Positions 57,342 through 64,000 of a DNA stretch of 64,000 nucleotides are shown piece by piece. The translations under genes were made by a program, and so were the position numbers. Each line of letters begins with the position of its first letter. Position 1 is the first letter of the stretch. Below the pieces are notes generated by a model. The model was not told the origin of the DNA and did no database searches. It saw nothing but the letters and a program-made list of their open reading frames with translations. The DNA is from Miscanthus floridulus. Taxonomy: Eukaryota; Streptophyta; Magnoliopsida; Poales; Poaceae. The stretch is from positions 124,211,259 to 124,275,258 of the forward strand of contig NC_089582.1 of assembly GCF_019320115.1 (NCBI RefSeq), given 5' to 3'.

Positions 57342-58174
57342 TGATATAGACTAGGCCCAATCTTCCAAAAGGTATGATAGCGTCGATTGGTGGAGACTCG
57401 ACGTTCACGATTTAGGCTTCGAACCAAGACCGATTCGGACCCCCACAACCGTTACACCACTGCTCCGTTGGTTATCAACCACGCGAACGCAATTGACCCC
57501 ACCGAGAAGGCTTTCCTGTAAGCGAATCGAGAACACAAGCAAGAACGAGATGAACGCAATCTGAAATTGCAAATAAATATGAGGCTTATGATAACGAGAA
57601 GGAGTTCAAGTCTTTATTCAAAAAAACTAATCGCCACAGGCGAACAAGATCAAGAACTGGAGCCCTGGTTCACATCAAGCAGCCTTGGCGGCACAGTTGC
57701 AGCAAAACAATGTCTGTTTCACGAGGAAATTAAGAACTAAACAAAACCCAAACCCTAAGGAGAGCGACGGCTAGTATTTATAGAGTCTTGGGCGTCACCC
57801 CCCTAGACGCACCCCCTAATGGGCCCAAACACGATACACGGTCCAACGGATCAAAAGACGCTATCGCAACACCTGGCAGATTCTGGACGCTAACTTGTGA
57901 CCACGATTCTTGTTAATTCCGAATAGCTTTTGATGTGAGACCACTTGGATTGGCTTCCTTATCAAATTAGCTTTCCATCCATATGTGGATCGTCGAAAAC
58001 GGAGTCTGGATGCGTCTTGGATGACCAGTTTAAGGCAGACTGATCCTAAAACCCGAGATGAGCTCCAACTTCAGTTGGACTGGGCTTCCACCATGAAAAA
58101 GATGTATTGAACGCCCATGCTGGACCTTCTCCTCTCCTTGGCTTGTATGCGACGAAGTAGTGATGTCCGCATCA
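57342..58174 (-). repeat. 3' LTR of the gypsy element
   Basis: Begins TGATATAGACTAGGCCC and ends GATGTCCGCATCA in plus orientation. TATAAATA lies on the minus strand at 57775-57782. Preceded on the minus strand by a purine-rich AAGAAAGTGAGGA. Confidence 0.88.
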
Positions 58175-58938
58175 TCCTCACTTTCTTGAATTGAAGTCGT
58201 CCTCGACTGAAGTAGATCGTCTCCTCTATTGGATGACAGCAACGATGGTTCCGGAAGAAGACGTTCATCTTGGCGCCCCATCCTTCGCAAAGGCGGTTGC
58301 CATGGTGGCTTCCCTGTTGGAAATTCATCCTCCTTCTCCTGTAAAAGGTTAGTACCAATAAGAGGTATAGCACTAGGAGTAGGACCAAATGGACATATAG
58401 GCGATGTACAAGTTAGAGCATAACATGGTTCATCATGAACAGCAAAAACATATTTTAGAGCAAATAAAACTTCTTTCATGTTACTTGAAGGTTCATTTAA
58501 TGGTTTGCTAGAGTCATTATCAAGGCCTTTATTTTTCTTTTTAGCAAGTTCATGTTCATATTACATAATTTCAGTAGGTGTTAAAGAAAGTAAAGCAATG
58601 GTCTTTCCTTTAAACATAAAAGTATATCTATTTTGTCTACCATGATGTACAACATTATTATCATAATGCCAAGGGCGGCCTAACAAAAGTGAACAAGCTT
58701 ACATAGACACGACATCAAAATCAGCATAATCATAGTATGACCCGATAAAAAAATGCACACGGGCAGATTGTGTTACCTTTGCCTTACCACTATTATTGAA
58801 CCACTGAACATGGTATGAATGTGGAAGAGCACGTGTAGATAAACCAAGAGTCTTGACAAGCTCAGAACTTACCAAGTTATTGCTGCTCCCTCTATCAATT
58901 ATAGCACAAACATGGAAATTATTGACAATGAGGAACAT
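58175..58938 (-). pseudogene. protease remnant and pol tail of the gypsy element
   Basis: The minus frame from 58938 reads NFHVCAIIDRGSSNNLVSSE, where the catalytic Asp-Ser/Thr-Gly is DRG, then ARVHFFIGSYYDYADFDVVSM. A stop (TAA near 58698) is followed by LLLGRPWHYDNNVVHHGRQN, the second conserved protease block. From 58330 down the text (EKEDEFPTG then PSLLSSNRGDDLLQSR) joins the sequence before RT to the very end of a pol ORF, marking a deletion of RT-RNase H-integrase. Confidence 0.75.
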
Positions 58939-60249
58939 TTAAAATAAATTATGGCATTGTAGCTTGTCTACTGGCTCAACTTGTGTACTCAAAATACGCT
59001 GAACAAGGATTGATTTGTAGTCTACAGTGCATGCCATACTATCAATTACCTCAGCAGAATCTTCAGCACTATCCATAAATTTATCTGCATAAAGATCAGT
59101 TGCAAGTGTAAATTCATTCTCTTCATCACTAGCACTAGCATACCCACCATCGTCGGTAGCAATATATGCATGTTTGCTGAGGCATTCTTTAGCAATATGT
59201 CCCATGCCCTTGCAGCGGTGGCACACAACTTTAGAAGAGCTACTAGAGGAAGGTGTAGCAGATCCACTGGAAGAAGGTGTGATAGGAGAACTCTTCTTTA
59301 CAGGCGCTAGTTGTGTCTGCACATTAGAAAATTGACTCACCTCGGTTGGACGTGAAGGAATGGATGGAGTCACGGATGGAGTCATGGATCGCCTAGGTTG
59401 TCGTCCCTGTACTTCTTTTTCAGCTTTAATAGCATAATGATATAATTGGGAAAATCTAGTCCATTCTTTATAGTCAAGAACATCCTGTATTTCATGACGC
59501 AAACCTCCAAAAAATCTAGAACACTTATCCTCTTGTATGTTACTACGTGCTAGACTAGTTAAAAGCTTCTGATAATATTCCTCAATAGTTTTACTACCTT
59601 GACTTAAACGTTGCAGTTTTAATCGTAGGTCACGCTGATAGTATGGAGGAACAAATCTTGATTTCATTCGTCGTTTAAGTATAGTCCAGGTTTGAGATAT
59701 TTGAGCATTAGTATTAGCATTAGCATTATTGCAAATATCATTCCACTAGAAAAGAGCAAAACTAGTAAACTCACTAGTAGCAAGTCTAACTCTATATTCT
59801 TCAGGTATTTGATAGGAACTAAATTTTTTATCTATAGCCATCTCCTAATCTAAATATGCTTCAGGATCAGCAAAACCAGAAAAAGGAGGTATTTTAAACT
59901 TAGTTTTAGAGAAAGGATCATTATTATCTTGGTTGTTACCTTCCATACTGTGTCGGTTAAAGTTCAACCGATTACGGTTACGTGCATCCTCAGCACGTCG
60001 TTGAGCTTCGGCTTTAGCCTCCGCGTCGCCATCGTCCTCCTCAGAGAGATCATCATCATCTTCAAGACGTGGTTCAGGATGTCGTTGTTCAACATCTTCA
60101 ATCCTCTTGGCCAAATTGGTGATTTATTGAAGGATATCATTGAACTTGTCATAAAGAACAGCACGAAGCTTATTCTTAGAAACACAGTCATTGAAATATG
60201 TAGGTGCGTCCTCGTTTCCTTAGCCATTGCCTCCGGCTTTTCCTGACAT
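58939..60249 (-). pseudogene. gag of the gypsy element
   Basis: On the minus strand from the ATG at 60249 (MSGKAGGNG): an acidic leader (RLEDDDDLSEEDDGDAEAK), a capsid-like retrotrans_gag region (FKIPPFSGFADPEAYLD ... MKSRFVPPYYQRDLRLKLQR, KCSRFFGGLRHEIQDVL), a Ser/Pro-rich linker and one CCHC zinc knuckle, CHRCKGMGHIAKEC, with all metal ligands present. In-frame stops lie at about 60222, 60126, 59844 and 59744, so it is not functional as read. Confidence 0.88.
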
Positions 60250-61472
60250 GGTTAGTAGAAAGAAAAAGACAACACAAATAGTATTATCCCTACCAACTAC
60301 TTAGGTTGTGGATAAAAAAAATAAGGCACTCGACTCTCAAGTGTCTTACCACAGTCTTACAAGTGTTCTTACCAAAGCAACAGGCGGTGCAATCGGTCGG
60401 TGACTGTGATACCGTTGTAGCTTGAGTGTAACAGTTGCAAGGCGAACCTATACTTGGTTAGAAGAAAGTGGAGCTTGGACATGCACAATATAGTAGCAAG
60501 GAATAGCAAAATTCGCAACTGAATAGCAAAGCTGAATAAGTATCCCAAGTACTTGTCTTAGTTGCTGGCCTACTCACGTTCCAAGTACCAGATGTATCAA
60601 ATGATGTGAACAACAAGAATATGATTAGGAATAAGATAAAAATCAGCACATGCAAACACAACTCAAATGACGCTCTCTATGTGCTCCTCTAGATATTATT
60701 CCTCTTTTGTCCCTCTTTTTTTTTATTTTTTAGGCTGTCGTTGTTTTTTTGAGAAATTTTGACTTTTTCTTCTTTTTTTGATATTTTTTCTTCACTTAGG
60801 AGAACAAAAGAAGTAACCACAGAAAATATGAGCTTAAACAAGTGAAAGACGTGGCCTGTGGAATTTTTAGAAGACGTGCTCGAAATCGACAAAAACCTTA
60901 TGACCACGAAAAGAGGATCTTATGACCACTTTTTTACCAAAATAAAAATCTCTAACCTTGACAAGACGAGGGATGGATGGATCCAAAATTTTTTCTGATC
61001 GATTTTGATATATGGAACGTTGAAATCCGAGTTTGTATGCGAAAAAAGACCAGTTTTACGAACACACTTCGAATTAGAGGACAAAACGAGAATAATGCGT
61101 GCAAAATTGGTCACGGCAGCAAGGATTTGATGGAAACAGTGAAGACAAGTGTAACAAATAAGATGGCGTAGACTAGGATTTGATAAATATAAAGGAATTA
61201 CAACAAGACTTCAAGGTGTTCATGGATTATGATAAAAAAACAAAGGAAAAAAATACAAATTAGACTAAAAAGATCTAAAACCAGTAACCAGAACTTGACC
61301 TAGGGCACAAACTCAACAACGCAAAATAGAGACAAAATTGCACGGTACAATAAGGCTATACAACAGGAAATATGTGGTGGTGTATATTTTTTTGCTTTTT
61401 GTGGACTATAGGTAATGCAAAAACAGTAACAATCTAAAGGGGAAACAAAGTTATACCTAACGGGCAACAAGG
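60250..61472 (-). other. 5' untranslated region of the gypsy element
   Basis: AT-rich leader between primer-binding site and gag; T-rich tracts near 60710-60790. No coding signal. Confidence 0.55.
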
Positions 61473-61485
61473 GCTCTTATATCAC
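61473..61485 (-). other. primer-binding site of the gypsy element
   Basis: TGATATAAGAGCC on the minus strand, two mismatches from the initiator tRNA-Met site TGGTATCAGAGCC, two bases after the 5' LTR. Confidence 0.7.
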
Positions 61486-61486
61486 T

Positions 61487-62317
61487 TGATGTAGACTAGG
61501 CCCGATCTTCCAAAAGGTATGATAGCGTCGATTGGTGAAGACTCGACGTTCACGATTTAGGCTTCGAACCAAGACTGATTTAGACCCCCGCAACCGTTAC
61601 ACCACTGCTCCATTGGTTATCAACCACGCGAACACGATTGACCCCACCGAGAAGGCTTTCCTGCAAGCGAATCGAGAACACAAGCAAGAACAAGATAAAC
61701 ACAATCTAAAATTACAAATAAATATAAGGCTTATGATAATGAGAAGGAGTTCAAGTCTTTATTCAAAAGGACTAATCGCCACAGGCGAACAAGATCAAGA
61801 ACTAGGGCCCTATTTCACAGCAAGCAGCCTTGGCGACACAGTTGCAGCAAAATAATGTATGTTTCATGAGGAAATCAAGAACTAAACAAAACCCAAACCC
61901 TAAGGAGAGCGACGGCTAGTATTTATAGTCTTAGGCGTCACCCCCCTAGACGCGCCCCCTAATGGGCCCAAACACGATACACGGTCCAACGGACCAAAAG
62001 ACGGTGTCGCAGCACCTGGCAGATTCAGGACGCTGACTTGTGACCACGATTCCTATTGATTCTGAATAGCTTTTGACATGAGACCACTTGGATTAGCTTT
62101 CTTATCAAATTAGCTTTTCCATCCATATGTGGATCGTCGAAAACAGAGTCCGGATGCATCTTGGGTGACCAGTTTAAGGCAGACTGGTCCTGAAACCCGA
62201 GATGGGCTCCAACTTTAGTTGGACTGGGCTTCCACCATAAAAAGATGAATTGGATGCCCATGCTAGACCTCCTCCTCTCCTTGGCTTATATGCGATGAAG
62301 TAGTGATGTCCTCATCA
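61487..62317 (-). repeat. 5' LTR of the gypsy element
   Basis: Begins TGATGTAGACTAGGCCC, ends GATGTCCTCATCA (plus orientation); minus-strand TATAAATA at 61920-61927. Near-identical to 57342-58174. Confidence 0.9.
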
Positions 62318-62653
62318 CGTAAGGCCCAACTTTCATGGCCCATCCACCCTAGACAATTCCAAAGAGCCTTTTCCCTGTGTGCCATTATGAAAGATGCTCC
62401 ATTCCTACATGCCACTAAAAAGTTCACACGGACCCTAGTGCCATGACGCTAAATTCTTTTGTCCAACACACCGTTCGGTCCAGTTTTGCTCCTAACGGTG
62501 GGTAATGGCACAGCCAAATGACTCAAATGCCCTTAGGCTTGCTTCTGTGCCATTCCCAGGCCAGCCCTAGGCCGAGCATTTTGGCCCCAAAGGCTATGGT
62601 GTTGGCACCAAAGACACGGTTGTTAGCACCAACTAAGCCCCTAAGCTTCTCCT

Positions 62654-62664
62654 CCTATATATAG
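62654..62664 (+). promoter_or_regulatory. TATA box upstream of the GRF-type ORF
   Basis: CTATATATAGG on the plus strand, about 75 bp before the ATG at 62736. Confidence 0.5.
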
Positions 62665-62735
62665 GTCCTTAGCCCTATATGTTGCCACTCATCCAACTAG
62701 AGCGCTATCTCCTTCACCCCTCTCCTGCCATAGCC

Positions 62736-63248
62736 ATGTCTCAAGCTTCTAGCAGCTATGGTGGTAGGGTCAAGCGAGTGATTTGCCCCAACTGTCATGT
62801 GCTTGCCAATCGGTTCATCTCGATGACCAGGAAGAACAACAACCATGCCTTTCACAAAGTGTCCCTATTTTGTAGTTTGTGTTTCCTTCTCTGGTCATTT
62901 TTTCCTTTGCCTATTTCTTTTTTGTTGTTTGGTGACAATGTGTTGAAGCTTTGGTTTTAGATTGGAGATTGTTAGTATTATCAGTGGGAGAATGAAATGG
63001 AGGACACTAAAGTGTAGACACCTATAGCCCCTGCTCTACTACAGGTAGTTCCCCTGCAGGCAGTGGCACCACCCATTGGTTTCCCTACTATAGCTCCTCT
63101 AGCCATCATCCAGGAAGGTTCCCAGGCTATTGGAGTTACACAAGTGGAGAATAGGATTGACAATAGGGTTCTACAGCAGCTTAGATGGATTGAGAAGATG
63201 GTCTATGTTTGCATATTTCTTGCTTTGTATGCTATTTTGAAGAAGTAG
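62736..63248 (+). pseudogene. GRF-type zinc-finger-like ORF, frameshifted
   Basis: MSQASSSYGGRVKRVICPNC opens a short protein with CPNC and the downstream FISMTRKNNNHAFHK pattern that begins GRF-type zinc fingers. Just after HK the frame slips: one extra A at about 62857 hides the next expected Cys. A possible intron (GTAG from about 62869 to an acceptor TTGTTAG near 62973) leads to YYQWENEMEDTKV, a stop, and then a frame of 61 codons (63063-63248) ending in a hydrophobic helix MVYVCIFLALYAILKK. Small GRF proteins with a C-terminal membrane helix are common in grass genomes; function unclear. Alternative: part of a transposon. Confidence 0.5.
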
Positions 63249-63261
63249 GTGCCTATGTGTG

Positions 63262-63325
63262 TGTGAGTAGTCATGGATGAATGGATGTATGGATGGATGG
63301 ATGAATCAATGAATCAATGTTGAAT
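63262..63325. repeat. (GGAT/GAAT)n tetranucleotide repeat
   Basis: Degenerate ATGGATGGATGAATCAATGA array after the GRF-type ORF. Confidence 0.75.
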
Positions 63326-63399
63326 GATGAATATAAAGATTGTTCATTTGTTCAAAATGCAACAACATATGAGAATAATATAACAACAATTAGAGTATT

Positions 63400-63600
63400 G
63401 CAACAGTAAACAAACATTCATCACATAATAGCAGCTGCCTTACTATTTTTTATCACAAAGGTTTCATGGCACCAACATGTCACCAACATTCATCACATAG
63501 CAGCTAAGTTACTGGTTTTCATCTATAGCTAAGTATTGTCATGCCATCATAGAACATTCATCACATAGTAAAAGAACAGTCATGCCATCACATAGCAGGT
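63400..63600. repeat. short direct repeats with ACATTCATCACATA
   Basis: The phrase ACATTCATCACATAGCAGCT and variants recurs at about 63413, 63487, 63551 and 63573. Confidence 0.6.
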
Positions 63601-63649
63601 GTTTTTCTAGAACCACATCACCAAAAGAACATTGAGTAGGCACCTTTCA

Positions 63650-63787
63650 CTATAGCTGGAGCTTCTTCTTGCTTTTGGTATTTGAAGCAGGGCTGGCTGG
63701 GCTAGATGGGTTGGCTGCTGCAACTTGGAGCTTCTTTCGTGTAAGCTTCTTCTTGATCCCTATCTTCCTCCTTGGTGAAGCCTAGGG
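63650..63787 (-). pseudogene. C-terminal remnant of an unidentified basic protein
   Basis: On the minus strand a frame ends at TAG (63650-63652) and reads, going in, PRRKIGIKKKLTRKKLQ, then an Ala/Pro/Ser stretch and KSKKKLQL. It is bounded upstream by another in-frame stop. Only the basic tail is in view; a transposase-associated protein is possible but not shown. Confidence 0.3.
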
Positions 63788-64000
63788 CAGCATAGTCTCT
63801 AATGACTGTCTCTATTGTAATGGAGTCTTCATGGAAGGGCTAGGTGCACAATTTGGATTGGAACTAGGTCATTAGAACTAGTTCTAGACCTTGTGGCAAA
63901 AAGGCAGAGTGTGCTTTAGCATTAGCAGTCATAATAGAAAGTGTTGTGATCAATTGAAGAGCTGGTAAACATACCTGTTAGACACATTGTTTGGACCTAA

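Larger units (their letters stand above)
57342..62317 (-). mobile_element. gag-protease-only Ty3-gypsy element (TR-GAG-like)
   Basis: LTRs at 57342-58174 (833 bp) and 61487-62317 (831 bp), with ends of the TGAT...ATCA type. The target duplication is CGCAA (57337-57341) against CGTAA (62318-62322), one mismatch. The coding strand is minus: the right LTR is the 5' one and is followed by an initiator-Met primer site. The internal region is 3.3 kb and holds gag, the start of protease and a short tail; RT, RNase H and integrase are lacking. Non-autonomous elements of this layout are known in plants as TR-GAG. Confidence 0.85.

Overview
This window is nuclear DNA of a grass. The evidence is intron-rich genes with monocot-type GC-rich first exons, MITE families typical of grasses (Stowaway-like, CCTTGTTTAGTT-type), SIRE/Opie-like Ty1-copia elements whose LTRs are full of GACCGGACG/CGTCCGGTC motifs, and Tat-lineage Ty3-gypsy elements with an antisense extra ORF. 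An Andropogoneae or other panicoid grass fits best, but that is inference; species cannot be fixed from the sequence alone.

Layout. (1) 1-4.7 kb is a gene end: the first exon of a WAT1-like transporter (minus), a complete PDRG1 prefoldin-like gene (minus, split from its untranslated first exon by an intron holding a 0.9 kb hAT-type element), and head-to-head with it the promoter and first exon of MSH4 (plus). No later MSH4 exon is found in the window. (2) 5.6-34.5 kb is a nest of LTR retrotransposons. A 5'-truncated plus-strand copia element (RT/RNase H, then a decayed extra ORF, then its 3' LTR) has that LTR interrupted by a minus-strand copia-type insertion holding a long inverted repeat. 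Next to it is a minus-strand gag-only copia element (16235-34475, target duplication CTCCC). Inside that sits a Tat-lineage gypsy element (18521-29770, target duplication GGTTG), and inside its 5' LTR a solo gypsy LTR (target duplication GTATT). (3) 35-43.5 kb carries a tandem segmental duplication with two intronless paralogues of unknown function, separated by a Mutator-like element, MITEs and a 1.9 kb solo LTR. (4) 44.4-49.8 kb is a complete 14-exon RFT1 gene (minus), the best-supported gene here. (5) 52.2-54.4 kb is a decayed F-box/LRR gene (minus). (6) 55.6-56.4 kb is a small hAT element with a perfect 8-bp target duplication. (7) 57.3-62.3 kb is a minus-strand gypsy element with gag and part of protease but no RT, RNase H or integrase. 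(8) 62.7-64 kb is a decayed GRF-type zinc-finger ORF facing the 3' end of an unidentified minus-strand coding remnant.

The cellular genes (WAT1-like, PDRG1, MSH4, RFT1) have unrelated roles: transport, prefoldin/R2TP-type assembly, meiotic crossover and N-glycosylation. The repeats are the striking part. Two unrelated gag-type non-autonomous LTR elements, several LTR families that each carry their own dispersed GC-rich palindrome, a 235-bp-arm hairpin, and a pattern of CAG-to-TAG stops suggest a heavily methylated, silenced retrotransposon nest. I found no convincing new multi-gene system; the best candidates for real novelty are the paralogue pair at 36.6 and 42.4 kb and the non-autonomous elements.
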